Positions 46,695-55,821 of a stretch of DNA of 64,000 nucleotides are shown one piece after another. Below the pieces are notes generated by a model that saw nothing but the letters and a program-made list of their open reading frames with translations, was not told where the DNA came from and did no database searches. The translations under genes and the position numbers were made by a program. The DNA is from Hyphomicrobiales bacterium (GTDB taxonomy: Bacteria > Pseudomonadota > Alphaproteobacteria > Rhizobiales > Xanthobacteraceae), in contig JACPOA010000019.1 in the NCBI GenBank assembly GCA_016185205.1, positions 1 to 64,000 of the forward strand, read 5' to 3'. How positions within the stretch are numbered: the first letter of the stretch is position 1; the number at the start of each line of letters is the position of its first letter.

Positions 46695-47648
46695 ATGAAA
46701 AACTGCTTTTTGCGCGTCGCGCTGGCGCTGGCGTTTTTCGGCGCCTGGTTGCCAACAGCGAGTGCCTTTGAGGTCGTGATTCGGCGCAACATCGAGTATG
46801 TCGTGCATGACAACATCAAATTACGCGGCGATCTCTATCGGCCGAGAGAATTGCGAAGCGCACCGGTGCTGGTCGCCGTGCATGGCGGCGCTTGGCAGGA
46901 AGGGACGCCCGCGTTCTACCGCCATTGGGGTCCCTATCTCGCCTCGCGCGGCTACGCGGTCTTTGCGGTTCATTACCGGCTCGCTCAGGCGGGCAAGCCT
47001 TCTTATCCGGCGGCGGTTTACGACATCAGGTCCGCCGTTCAATTCGTTCGCGCCAAGGCGAGTTCGTTGAACGTCGATCCCGAGCGTATCGGTCTCATGG
47101 GCGACGATGCGGGCGCCCAGCTTGCGACGCTGGTCGCGCTTGCCGGCGCCGAGCCGCAGTTCTCCAAGGAATATCGCAACGACCCCAACGCCGCCACGCC
47201 AGTCGACGTCAAGGCCGCCGCCGTGTTCTACGGCATCTTTGACATGCAGGCGCAGTGGACGCACGATCAGATTTTCCGTCCGCGCGACCAAATCGCCGAA
47301 AAATTCCTCGGTGTGTCGCCGATGCAGAGTCGTCAGAAATATTTCGAAGCCTCGCCCATCGGCTATGCCACCGCCGACAAGAACAAGCCCTGGATCAATG
47401 TCATTTATGGAACGTCGGACGAGGTCGTCGATGCCGGCACGCAGTCGCTGAGCTTTTTGACCGCTCTTAAACAGGCGCAATTCATAGTTCAGAAGATCGA
47501 AATACCAAACGTCGGTCACTATTGGGTATCGGACCCCTTCACCGATCCCGGTAGCCCGAACGAGTACATTGGGCCACGGCTGTTGCGATTCCTCGGCGAC
47601 GCCTTCGCGACCGATCGCGAGAAAGAATCGCCGGCCGAGTCGCAGTAA
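46695..47648 (+). CDS. Secreted alpha/beta hydrolase (BD-FAE/esterase-like)
   Basis: Signal peptide; APVLVAVHGGAWQEGTPAFYRHWGPYLASRGYAVFAVHYRLA (HGG oxyanion motif); IGLMGDDAGAQLATLVAL. Confidence 0.85.
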   Translation: MKNCFLRVALALAFFGAWLPTASAFEVVIRRNIEYVVHDNIKLRGDLYRPRELRSAPVLVAVHGGAWQEGTPAFYRHWGPYLASRGYAVFAVHYRLAQAGKPSYPAAVYDIRSAVQFVRAKASSLNVDPERIGLMGDDAGAQLATLVALAGAEPQFSKEYRNDPNAATPVDVKAAAVFYGIFDMQAQWTHDQIFRPRDQIAEKFLGVSPMQSRQKYFEASPIGYATADKNKPWINVIYGTSDEVVDAGTQSLSFLTALKQAQFIVQKIEIPNVGHYWVSDPFTDPGSPNEYIGPRLLRFLGDAFATDREKESPAESQ

Positions 47649-47662
47649 TCGGATAGCGCCTG

Positions 47663-47770
47663 TGGGCACTGAGCGGCATGTCGCGCGGCGCGGCACTTTG
47701 GTCGCTTGCGGAGCGAAGCGGACAGGGCTGGGTCCGCTGCACTGCCGGTCCCGGACGAAAATGACCCACA
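47663..47770. repeat. Dispersed intergenic repeat family 1, copy A
   Basis: GGCACTGAGCGGCATGTCGCGCGGCGCGGCACTTTGGTCGCTTGCGGAGCGAAGCGGACA, nearly matching 50746-50812. Confidence 0.8.
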
Positions 47771-47846
47771 ACGGACAAACCCCCGGTGACGCCTCCGCAG
47801 CGGCTTGATATATTTTATAGATCGCAGGTTTGGTTAGGGGGCGAAC

Positions 47847-48221
47847 ATGCGTTATCGGACATCTCAGTTTGCTTTCGCCGTTTCATTCCTACTCGCGCTC
47901 GCCGCGCCGGCCTGGGCGGAGACCGCGTCGCTCTATTGCAGCTGGCCCAACGACATCGCCTCCATCCTGGTGGACGTGGATTACGCCACCAGCCGGGTTA
48001 CGATCTCCACCGGCGGCGGCTCGGCGCCGCCGGTTACCTCCGTCGCACAGATCACCAATCACGACATCAACTGGTCGTTTCCGTCCAGATCGGGGTTGAT
48101 GATCTCCTACCGCGTCAACCGCCTCACGGGCGATTTGAGCGAATGTGGAGGTTACCGGGAACGGGGCGATCCTTTTTGTTCTGACGTTCGGAACTGCGTG
48201 CCGCGCACGCCCCGATTCTGA
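47847..48221 (+). CDS. Small secreted hypothetical protein (paralogue of 48610-48942)
   Basis: Signal peptide MRYRTSQFAFAVSFLLALAAPAWA; 4 Cys in mature part. Confidence 0.65.
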   Translation: MRYRTSQFAFAVSFLLALAAPAWAETASLYCSWPNDIASILVDVDYATSRVTISTGGGSAPPVTSVAQITNHDINWSFPSRSGLMISYRVNRLTGDLSECGGYRERGDPFCSDVRNCVPRTPRF

Positions 48222-48475
48222 TGGAGGAGCGAATGCACCAGTTCACGGACCGAGTGAGATTAGCTTTGCTGTGCACATTTATCGCCATACTTAGCCTTTC
48301 CGGCCTCAATATAGCGAACGCGGCTCCAGCGTGTGACTCTTGGCGGCGACTATCAGACGGCAGGTGGTTTCTACATTGCGTGGACGAAAGATCAAAAAAC
48401 GTATGCTGGTACTGTCCGACCCAAAGCGTAACGAACGCTTGCACCAAGCAGGAGGGGTCAGTATGCGCCAGGTAA
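48221..48475 (+). CDS. Small secreted Cys-rich hypothetical protein
   Basis: Signal peptide ...LALLCTFIAILSLSGLNIANAAPA then CDSWRRLSDGRWFLHCVDERSKNVCWYCPTQSVTNACTKQEGSVCAR (6 Cys). Confidence 0.5.
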   Translation: MEERMHQFTDRVRLALLCTFIAILSLSGLNIANAAPACDSWRRLSDGRWFLHCVDERSKNVCWYCPTQSVTNACTKQEGSVCAR

Positions 48476-48609
48476 ATAGACACAAAGAGTTCTAACTACA
48501 AGAAATGACAAGGATTAGCCTGATGATACCTCGAAGTATTCTCGACAGATTTCTTAGAGTCAGTACGCGAGGCGTAGGCAAGCGCGTAGCGTTGATCGGC
48601 ATCCGATGA

Positions 48610-48942
48610 ATGGAGAAGTCGATGCGAATATTATTGGGCGTAATCACCGTTTCATTCCTACTCGCGCTCGCCGCGCCATCGCGAGCGGCTACGGTGACAC
48701 TGGTATGCCCTAATGACACCGGCCCTGTGACGATCGATATTGACCTCACGCGGCAAATAGTCTGCTCCAAAGGAAATTACTGGCCAACTGGATGCGTTCT
48801 AGCTCAAATATCAGATCGTAATGTTATATTCAAACCTGGTAAATATGGGGGGGCGCTGCTTACTATCGATCGTAGAACACGAATGATCCGATACGCCGAT
48901 GGTGAGACTGTTACTTGTCAGCTCTTTGACGGCGGATTCTGA
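48610..48942 (+). CDS. Small secreted hypothetical protein (paralogue of 47847-48221)
   Basis: Signal peptide MEKSMRILLGVITVSFLLALAAPSRAATVTLVCPND; shares TTTCATTCCTACTCGCGCTCGCCGCGCC with 47847-48221. Confidence 0.6.
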   Translation: MEKSMRILLGVITVSFLLALAAPSRAATVTLVCPNDTGPVTIDIDLTRQIVCSKGNYWPTGCVLAQISDRNVIFKPGKYGGALLTIDRRTRMIRYADGETVTCQLFDGGF

Positions 48943-49012
48943 AAACGTCACAAAGGATCGTTTGTCGGAGACGGTGAAAAGTCGGCCGCGTTTTCGCGTC
49001 ACAGTGAATGAC

Positions 49013-49121
49013 GCGATTGGCACTTCGCGGACAAACCTACCGCGCCCGCGTTTGTCGGCTTTTGGACTACACCGGACACAGGGCGGTCCGGAGGCTAAAT
49101 AGCTCCGCAGCGAATGACCCA
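49013..49121. repeat. Dispersed intergenic repeat family 2, copy B
   Basis: ATTGGCACTTCGCGGACAAACCTACCGCGCCCGCGTTTGTCGGCTTTTGGACTA...GCGAATGACCCA, parallel to 49813-49917. Confidence 0.75.
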
Positions 49122-49204
49122 ACTCAGACCGCGATGTCCGATTTTGACCGCAAATGACGGTATGATCCTCCGTTGATATCTTTGGTGCAAATTTGTCTGG
49201 GAGA

Positions 49205-49777
49205 ATGAGAATGCGAGTGCAAAATCAGATGCTGGTTCTGCGTATCATGGCGGCCGGCCTTCTGATCGCCGGTGCACTTTTTACCGTCTCACCGGCGGCT
49301 GCCGACGACGCGGAGATTTGTACTAATTCATCAGGCGATGTTGCCATTGCCGCGTGCACGCGGGCAATTGCCTCGGGGCAATACACCACCCAGAACGTTG
49401 CGACCCTCTATACCAGCCGTGGAAATGAGTACGCGTACAAAGGCCAGCACGACCCCGCAATCCAAGACTTCGACCAGGCGATCCGACTCAACCCGCAAAA
49501 TGTGTCGGCCTTCATTGGCCGCGGCCGTGCGTATGGCGGCAAAGGCCAGCACGACCGCGCCATCCAGGACTTCGACCAAGCGATCCGGCTCGATGCACAA
49601 TTTGCCCGGAGTGATAGGACCGATCCCGTTGATGTTGGAGCTGGCCAATTCATGTGTTGTCGCGCTGTATTGTTTGATTGCCGGATTAAAGCGAGTTGGG
49701 CACTAACGAATATACGGGAGGATGCCAAGCACTGTATCGAAACGTGCTTGAGGAACCTAGCCCGGCACCACTGTTGA
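49205..49777 (+). CDS. Secreted TPR-repeat protein with divergent C-terminus (possibly degraded)
   Basis: Signal peptide; two TPRs (YAYKGQHDPAIQDFDQAIRLNPQNVSAFIGRGRAYGGKGQHDRAIQDFDQAIRLDAQ); then non-TPR sequence. Confidence 0.6.
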   Translation: MRMRVQNQMLVLRIMAAGLLIAGALFTVSPAAADDAEICTNSSGDVAIAACTRAIASGQYTTQNVATLYTSRGNEYAYKGQHDPAIQDFDQAIRLNPQNVSAFIGRGRAYGGKGQHDRAIQDFDQAIRLDAQFARSDRTDPVDVGAGQFMCCRAVLFDCRIKASWALTNIREDAKHCIETCLRNLARHHC

Positions 49778-49812
49778 GGCGGTCACCGAGGAAGTCGCAG
49801 CCGCGAATGTCG

Positions 49813-49917
49813 TTATTGGCACTTCGTGGACAAACGAACCGCACCCACGTTTTTCGGCTATTGGACTAACAGCGGACATTAACGTCGGCGCTGAATTTCT
49901 CGGTTGCGAATGACCCA
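49813..49917. repeat. Dispersed intergenic repeat family 2, copy C
   Basis: ATTGGCACTTCGTGGACAAACGAACCGCACCCACGTTTTTCGGCTATTGGACTAAC...GCGAATGACCCA. Confidence 0.75.
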
Positions 49918-50034
49918 TCGCGTCATTTCGATCCGCGACACCCGCCCTCGGCAATTGTTAGGTGAGGGCCTTACATCCAACCTGCCTTTTGTTATGTTTT
50001 GTCCAATCGGGCGCAACCCGAGCGGGGGAAACCA

Positions 50035-50571
50035 ATGTCGGTAAAAACATGCGTTTTTGCGGGCGCCATTGCGCTCATGGCAGTGACCGGCTTTGCCGGT
50101 GCGGCGGCGGCGCAGCAGTCGAAGTGGTGCGACGATCCCAATGCCACGGATGATCAGACCATCAGCGGTTGCACGGCGGACATCCAATCGGGGCGTTTCT
50201 CGGGGAAAAATCTCGCCGTTAAGTTCTCCAATCGCGGCCTCGCCTACAACGACAAAGGCCAAACCGACCGCGCCATCCAGGACTACGACCAGGCCATCAG
50301 GCTCAACCCAAACTATGCCAATGCCTTCTATAATCGCGGCAACGCGTACGACGACAAAGGCCAAACCGACCGCGCCATCCAGGACTACGACCAGGCCATC
50401 AAGCTCAATCCGAACCACGCCAACGCCTTCAACAATCGCGGCCTCGCCTACAAAAACAAAGGCCAAACCGACCGCGCCATCCAGGACTTCGACCAGGCCA
50501 TCAGGCTCAATCCGAATTTTACCTTGGCCATCAATAATCGAGCTGAGGCCATCGCGAAGAAGAATCAGTAG
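50035..50571 (+). CDS. Secreted TPR-repeat protein
   Basis: Signal peptide MSVKTCVFAGAIALMAVTGFAGAAAAQQ; three TPRs of 34 aa (NRGLAYNDKGQTDRAIQDYDQAIRLNPNYANAFY). Confidence 0.85.
   Translation: MSVKTCVFAGAIALMAVTGFAGAAAAQQSKWCDDPNATDDQTISGCTADIQSGRFSGKNLAVKFSNRGLAYNDKGQTDRAIQDYDQAIRLNPNYANAFYNRGNAYDDKGQTDRAIQDYDQAIKLNPNHANAFNNRGLAYKNKGQTDRAIQDFDQAIRLNPNFTLAINNRAEAIAKKNQ
50230..50535 (+). repeat. Three tandem 102-bp units encoding TPRs
   Basis: Units at 50230, 50332, 50434, exact 102-bp period, with a ~50-nt nearly invariant core ACAAAGGCCAAACCGACCGCGCCATCCAGGACT. Confidence 0.93.
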
Positions 50572-50745
50572 ACCGCCGCAGCAGCTCCGGCGACAGCGTC
50601 GGGGCAATGCCGATGTGGCGTCGGCAAAAGTTATTCAGGCAAATATCGCCGAGTGGTTGCGAAGTACGGCGTGAAATAGTCACGCGACGCACGCAACAAG
50701 AAACGTGCTTTCAACAAGCGATTTTCTCTCGTCGGAAAGACGCGA

Positions 50746-50812
50746 ATGGCACTTAGCGGCATGTCGCGGCGGCGCGGCAGTTTGGTCGCTTGCGGAGCGA
50801 AGCGGACATTCA
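50746..50812. repeat. Dispersed intergenic repeat family 1, copy D
   Basis: TGGCACTTAGCGGCATGTCGCGGCGGCGCGGCAGTTTGGTCGCTTGCGGAGCGAAGCGGACA. Confidence 0.8.
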
Positions 50813-50850
50813 GCGAGCCGCCTACGGAGCCGGATCCATGAGGTGCGCGC

Positions 50851-51639
50851 CTAGTCTTTCTTCTTGATCGGCTTTGCCGGCGGCGACTGCCAGCCCTGCG
50901 CCTCTTCATAGCGCTTGGCGTAGCGATAGAACGTGCCTTCGAAATTTCCGAACGCGATGACAAAACCGGCCCAGCCGTCGACGAAGCCGCGCTTGAAAAC
51001 GTAATGTTTGAGAAAGGACCACAGGCCGTGACCGAGCGCACTCGCCATCGTCACGCGCTTGCCCGTGAGCTTGGGCGCCCCGAGCGAGGAATAGCGGTTC
51101 ACCTTCCGGATCACCTCTTCCAGGTTGCGGAAGGGGAACTGCCAGACCGCGTTCTGCAGCGTGCCGAGCGGCTTGCCGCTCAGGTTCTCGAAGCCCTCGT
51201 GCACCGGCTCGAGGGTGTAGCGCATGCTGCCCTTGCGGAAGAGCTGCGGCTGGCGAAAGTTCGGATACCAGCCGGAGCCCTTGATCCAGCGGCCCATCAT
51301 GTAACTTTTGCGCGGCACGCGGTAGACGTCGTGCGGCGGGTTGCCTGCGATCAGCGCCAGGATCTCGTCGCGCACCGCTTCGGTGCAACGCTCGTCGGAA
51401 TCCAGGCTGAAGATCCAGTCGTATTGGCAGGCCTCGATGGCGTGGTTGCGCAGGTCGCCGAAACCGTTGAACGCCACCTCCACCACGCGCGCGCCCAGCA
51501 ACTTGGCGATCTCAGGCGTCCGATCGGTGCTGAACGAGTCGATCACCACCACCTCGTCGGCCCACAGCACGCTGGACACGGCGGCTTCGATCTTTTCGGC
51601 CTCGTTGTAGGTGAGGATATAGGCTGAGATTTTCTGCAT
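50851..51639 (-). CDS. Glycosyltransferase family 2 (WaaE/KdtX-like LPS core GT)
   Basis: ISAYILTYNEAEKIEAAVSSVLWADEVVVIDSFSTDRTPEIAKLLGARV...FSLDSDERCT. Confidence 0.9.
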   Translation of the reverse strand: MQKISAYILTYNEAEKIEAAVSSVLWADEVVVIDSFSTDRTPEIAKLLGARVVEVAFNGFGDLRNHAIEACQYDWIFSLDSDERCTEAVRDEILALIAGNPPHDVYRVPRKSYMMGRWIKGSGWYPNFRQPQLFRKGSMRYTLEPVHEGFENLSGKPLGTLQNAVWQFPFRNLEEVIRKVNRYSSLGAPKLTGKRVTMASALGHGLWSFLKHYVFKRGFVDGWAGFVIAFGNFEGTFYRYAKRYEEAQGWQSPPAKPIKKKD

Positions 51640-51762
51640 GATCCTTGCAGGCCGCCTTGTTTGCGCCCTGTCACGTTAACATTGCCCGCACCACGCGTCC
51701 TAGGGATTTGTCGGCGCAGGTGAAATCGGCTAAGCCTGCCGGCGAAACCATGCAACGACAGG

Positions 51763-52614
51763 ATGCCCGTGGCCGAGCTGATCTCTGTCATCGTCGCGAC
51801 CTATAACCGCGAGGATGCGCTCGATGCGGTACTGCGCTCGCTCGCTGGCCAGAGCGACCGGGATTTCGAGGTCGTGGTTGCCGATGACGGCTCGACCGCG
51901 GCGACCGCCGCGGTGATCGAGACCTGGCGCGGCAAGGTTGGGCGCCGGCTCGAACATATCTGGCAAGAGGACCGTGGCTTTCGCCTGGCGGAGATTCGCA
52001 ATCGGGCCATCATGGCCGCCCACGGCACCTACTGCATATTCCTCGACGGTGACTGCCTGGCACGCCCCGATTTCATTGCCGTCCATCGCCGCCTGGCCGA
52101 ACCAGGCTGGTTCGTCACCGGCAATCGCATCCTGCTATCGGCGGCGCTGACGTCGAAAGTGCTGCGGGAGAAGCTCATGCCGGAAGGCTGGAACTACGCT
52201 CTCTGGCTGGCCGAGCGTTGGCGCGGCGGCATCAATAGGCTGTCGGCATTGCTGCATCTGCCGCTCGGCGTGCTGCGGCGGCTGCGACAGCGCCAATGGC
52301 GCGGCGCGCGCGCCTGCAATCTCGCGGTCTGGCGCGCCGACCTCGACCGCGTCGACGGCTTCGATGCCGACTACAGCGGCTGGGGCCGGGAGGATTCCGA
52401 TTTCATCGTGCGCCTGCTGCGTGCGGGAGTGCGCCGCAAGGACGGCACGTTCGCCACCGGCGTCTTGCATCTGTGGCACGCCGAAGCCGATCGCTCGCAA
52501 CTCTCGGCCAACGAGGGCAAGCTCTCAAATGTTGTCGCCAGCGATCGTGTCCGCGCGCAACGCGGTCTGTCGGCGCTGCTACCTGCCGGCGCTACAACCA
52601 AGGTCGCGGGTTGA
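51763..52614 (+). CDS. Glycosyltransferase family 2
   Basis: ISVIVATYNREDALDAVLRSLAGQSDRDFEVVVADDGST; C-terminal galactosyltransferase-like GWGREDSDFIVRLL. Confidence 0.9.
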   Translation: MPVAELISVIVATYNREDALDAVLRSLAGQSDRDFEVVVADDGSTAATAAVIETWRGKVGRRLEHIWQEDRGFRLAEIRNRAIMAAHGTYCIFLDGDCLARPDFIAVHRRLAEPGWFVTGNRILLSAALTSKVLREKLMPEGWNYALWLAERWRGGINRLSALLHLPLGVLRRLRQRQWRGARACNLAVWRADLDRVDGFDADYSGWGREDSDFIVRLLRAGVRRKDGTFATGVLHLWHAEADRSQLSANEGKLSNVVASDRVRAQRGLSALLPAGATTKVAG

Positions 52615-52617
52615 GCG

Positions 52618-53868
52618 ATGGCAGCCGCTTTGCCGTCACATCGTTTCGATCGCATGCGCCTTGCGCGGTTCGCCGACGGGCTGGTGGTGGCGGTCGCGGT
52701 ATCGTTGCCATGGTCGACCTCGGCCACCAGCATATTGGTCGTCGTTTGGCTGGTTGTGCTGCTCCCCACGCTGCGCTTGGCCGAGCTTCGCCGCGAACTG
52801 ACGACCGCGGCCGGCCTCCTGCCGGTCCTGCTGCTGCTGTTCGGCATTGCCGGGATGCTGTGGGCCGATGTCGCGCTGATCGAGCGCTGGAAGGGCCTCG
52901 ACTCGTTCCTCAAGCTGCTGGTCATTCCGCTGCTGTTCATCCAATTCCGCCGCTCGGAGCGCGCCGATTGGGTGTTCGGCGGCTATGTCATCGCCTGCGT
53001 GGCGTTGCTCTTGGCGTCCTATGTTTTGGTGCTTTGGCCGGAGTCGAGTTTTCATTTTTCGTCGGATTTCGGCGTGCTGGTAAAAAATGCTCCGACCCAG
53101 AGCGGCGAATTCGTCACCTGCATCTTCGGTTTGCTGTTCCTGGCGGTTGAATCCTTCACGCGCCGACAATGGCTGTGGCTGCTTGGTTTTCTTATCGTGA
53201 TCTTGGCCATGCTGATGAACATCTTTTTCGTGGCGACCGGGCGCACGGCGCTGGTTCTTATTCTTGTCTTGCTGGTTCTGTTCGCCATTAAAAAATTGAG
53301 CCGTGGCGGCATCCTTATTCTTTTCGCATGCACGATCGCGATCGGTGCCATGGCATGGTCCTCGTCACCCTATTTGCGCGGTCGCATTGTGCAAGTCTGG
53401 ACCGATTTTCAGAGTTACGAGGCGACCGACGAGCGAAACTCGTCGGGTGAGCGCGTGGAATTCGCAAAAAAATCAATCGCGTTCATCCGCGAGGCGCCGA
53501 TCATCGGACACGGTACCGGCTCGATGCACGCGCTGTTTATAAAATCCGCGGTCGGGCAGACCGGTGCCGCCTCGACGGCCACGACCAATCCGCATAATCA
53601 GACGTTCGCCGTGGCTATCCAGCTCGGGCTCATCGGCGCCGGCGTGCTCTGGGCGATGTGGATCGCGCATCTGCTGCTGTTTCGCGGCTCCGGCCTGGTG
53701 GAATGGATCGGGCTCGTGATCGTCGTGCAGAACATCGTCGGCTCGCTGTTCAACTCGCATTTGTTCGATTTCACGCAGGGCTGGGTCTATGTCTTTGGCG
53801 TCGGCGTGGCCGGCGGCATGGCGCTGAAAAATCGTGCGATGCAGAAGCCGGCTGCTGCTGCGCCATGA
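52618..53868 (+). CDS. O-antigen ligase family protein (WaaL/Wzy_C)
   Basis: ~10 TM segments; PHNQTFAVAIQLGLIGAGVLWAMWIAHLL. Confidence 0.85.
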   Translation: MAAALPSHRFDRMRLARFADGLVVAVAVSLPWSTSATSILVVVWLVVLLPTLRLAELRRELTTAAGLLPVLLLLFGIAGMLWADVALIERWKGLDSFLKLLVIPLLFIQFRRSERADWVFGGYVIACVALLLASYVLVLWPESSFHFSSDFGVLVKNAPTQSGEFVTCIFGLLFLAVESFTRRQWLWLLGFLIVILAMLMNIFFVATGRTALVLILVLLVLFAIKKLSRGGILILFACTIAIGAMAWSSSPYLRGRIVQVWTDFQSYEATDERNSSGERVEFAKKSIAFIREAPIIGHGTGSMHALFIKSAVGQTGAASTATTNPHNQTFAVAIQLGLIGAGVLWAMWIAHLLLFRGSGLVEWIGLVIVVQNIVGSLFNSHLFDFTQGWVYVFGVGVAGGMALKNRAMQKPAAAAP

Positions 53869-54917
53869 ACCGGATCGAACTTCCGTCGCATCCGCGCATT
53901 CTGGTGGTCGCGCTGCGCCGGCTCGGCGATGTGCTGCTGACCACGCCGCTGATCCGCAGCCTGCGGCGCGCCTGGCCGGATGCCACTATCGAAGCGCTGG
54001 TGTTCGCCGATACCGCCGACATTCTCAACGGCAATCTCGATCTCAACGGTGTCGTCGTCATGCCGACGCGGCCGACCATGGGGCAGGGCCTGGCGCTCGC
54101 CGCGCGGCTTTGGCGACGGTACGATCTTGCGATCTCGACGCAAGGCGGCGATCGGCCGACTTTCTTTGCTGCGATCGCCGGCCGCGTGCGGGCCGGCCCG
54201 TTCGAGCCGAATTTCAGCGGCCGTCTGAAGCGCCTCGCCTTTCATCGCAGTGTGCCCTATCAGCCGGGCGTGCATCGCGTGGAAGAGATTTTGCAGTTCG
54301 CCGATCTGCTCGGCATCGCGCGCGTGCCGGATCTGGTTGCGCCGCGCAGCGCCGATGCGGGCGGCATGCCCGCCGGCCCTTATGCGGTCATCCATGCCGC
54401 GCCGATGTTCCGCTACAAGCAATGGAGCAAGCAGGGCTGGCGCGAACTGGCGGCGGCGTTGGCGGCGCGCGGCCTCGCGGTGATTGCGACCGGCGGTCCT
54501 GCCGAAAGCGAACGTCGTTATCTGGATGATGTTTGGACCGGCGCGCCCGTTCGGCGGCTCGATGGCCAGCTCGATTGGCCGCAGCTCGCTGGTCTGTTGG
54601 CGAAAGCGCGGATCTATGTCGGTCCCGATACATCGGTGACGCATCTTGCCGCCGCTTCCGGCTGTGCGACGGTCGCGCTCTACGGGCCGACCGATCCGCG
54701 GCTGTGGGGCCCGTGGCCGGTGGGCGGCTTGCAAACAATGTGGGAAGCAACGGGGCGAATTCAGCAACGTGGCAATGTCTGGCTGGTGCAGAACGCGCTG
54801 CCTTGCACGCCGTGTCAGCTCGAAGGCTGCGAGCGGCGGCTCGACAGTCACAGCCAATGCCTCGACGAACTGTTACCTGAGCAAGTCATCGCAGCATTGG
54901 ATCAAGCGTTAAATTAA
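53865..54917 (+). CDS. Glycosyltransferase family 9 (heptosyltransferase-like)
   Basis: HPRILVVALRRLGDVLLTTPLIRSLRRAWPDATIEALVF; YVGPDTSVTHLAAASGCATVALYGPTDPRLWGPWP; ATGA overlap with 52618-53868. Confidence 0.9.
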   Translation: MNRIELPSHPRILVVALRRLGDVLLTTPLIRSLRRAWPDATIEALVFADTADILNGNLDLNGVVVMPTRPTMGQGLALAARLWRRYDLAISTQGGDRPTFFAAIAGRVRAGPFEPNFSGRLKRLAFHRSVPYQPGVHRVEEILQFADLLGIARVPDLVAPRSADAGGMPAGPYAVIHAAPMFRYKQWSKQGWRELAAALAARGLAVIATGGPAESERRYLDDVWTGAPVRRLDGQLDWPQLAGLLAKARIYVGPDTSVTHLAAASGCATVALYGPTDPRLWGPWPVGGLQTMWEATGRIQQRGNVWLVQNALPCTPCQLEGCERRLDSHSQCLDELLPEQVIAALDQALN

Positions 54918-55008
54918 TTGAATGGGAGCTTTCACTGGTGCAATGTCGCGGTCGCGCCAGTTGCTTTGGGTTCGTTCTGCCAACATACGGAATTGCTCAT
55001 TCGTTCAA

Positions 55009-55821
55009 TTATAGCGCCACCGCTGGCCTGCGGCACACAAATTCATCGCAGCCGGTGCCTAATAGACCTAGGCCGGCTGCGTGCTCAAAGGAGCGAATGG
55101 CGGTGAAGCCGAGCCGGCCAAGGTGTGTCTTCACCTCGTCGGGGCTTGCGGACTCATAAGGATAGCCGCCCAGCCAGTCATGAACGTCATGATGCCAATT
55201 CATTCCACGCGCTGACTTATAGTTGCGTATATAAGCGCTCGGACTCCTGCCCGTGGCCGCTATCCCGATGAGATAGGCGGCTTTGTATGCGCCGCGCAAG
55301 ATGGCCTGAACTGCGCCCGGTGCTGCAGCGTAAAGGCGCTTTTCGATATGCCATGCGGCACAGAGCGGTGTCTTGCGGTAGAGAGCGATTGCGAGCGTTC
55401 CGTCCGGTGCGACTAGCGACGCGGCCCGCTCGAGCGCCGTCCACATCGCTCCAGTGTGATGCAGGACACCCCAGGAATAAACGATGTCGAATGTTCCGAA
55501 TCGTGTCGTGAACGATGCGTCCAAGATCGAGCCGCGCTCCACCGTCCAGCCGTCATCGCCTGGAAAATATTTGTCTCGCAATGATTGCGTGGACGCGACT
55601 GAGTCTGGGTCGAAGTCAAACGCGCGCACGCTGGCACCGAGCCTGCGGGCCACAAGCGAAGACAGCCCGCTTCCCGATCCGATGTCGAGAAAGGTGAGTC
55701 CCGACAAGTCCGCGCGGCCAAGCAATTTTTGCAGCGATTGCTCGGCCTCTACGATCTGTTCTTCCTGGAGGTCCGCGACGAACTTCAGCCAATTGTCGCC
55801 AAATCCGAATCTGATCGTCAT
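55009..55821 (-). CDS. Class I SAM-dependent methyltransferase
   Basis: LTFLDIGSGSGLSSLVARRLGASVRAFDFDPDSVA...FDIVYSWGVLHHTGAMW. Confidence 0.92.
   Translation of the reverse strand: MTIRFGFGDNWLKFVADLQEEQIVEAEQSLQKLLGRADLSGLTFLDIGSGSGLSSLVARRLGASVRAFDFDPDSVASTQSLRDKYFPGDDGWTVERGSILDASFTTRFGTFDIVYSWGVLHHTGAMWTALERAASLVAPDGTLAIALYRKTPLCAAWHIEKRLYAAAPGAVQAILRGAYKAAYLIGIAATGRSPSAYIRNYKSARGMNWHHDVHDWLGGYPYESASPDEVKTHLGRLGFTAIRSFEHAAGLGLLGTGCDEFVCRRPAVAL

Noticed and set aside
47663-50812. Dispersed repeats considered as a CRISPR-like or retron-type array
   Set aside because: No regular spacing, no short identical repeats with unique spacers, no cas or extra RT genes; better explained as degenerate intergenic repeats.
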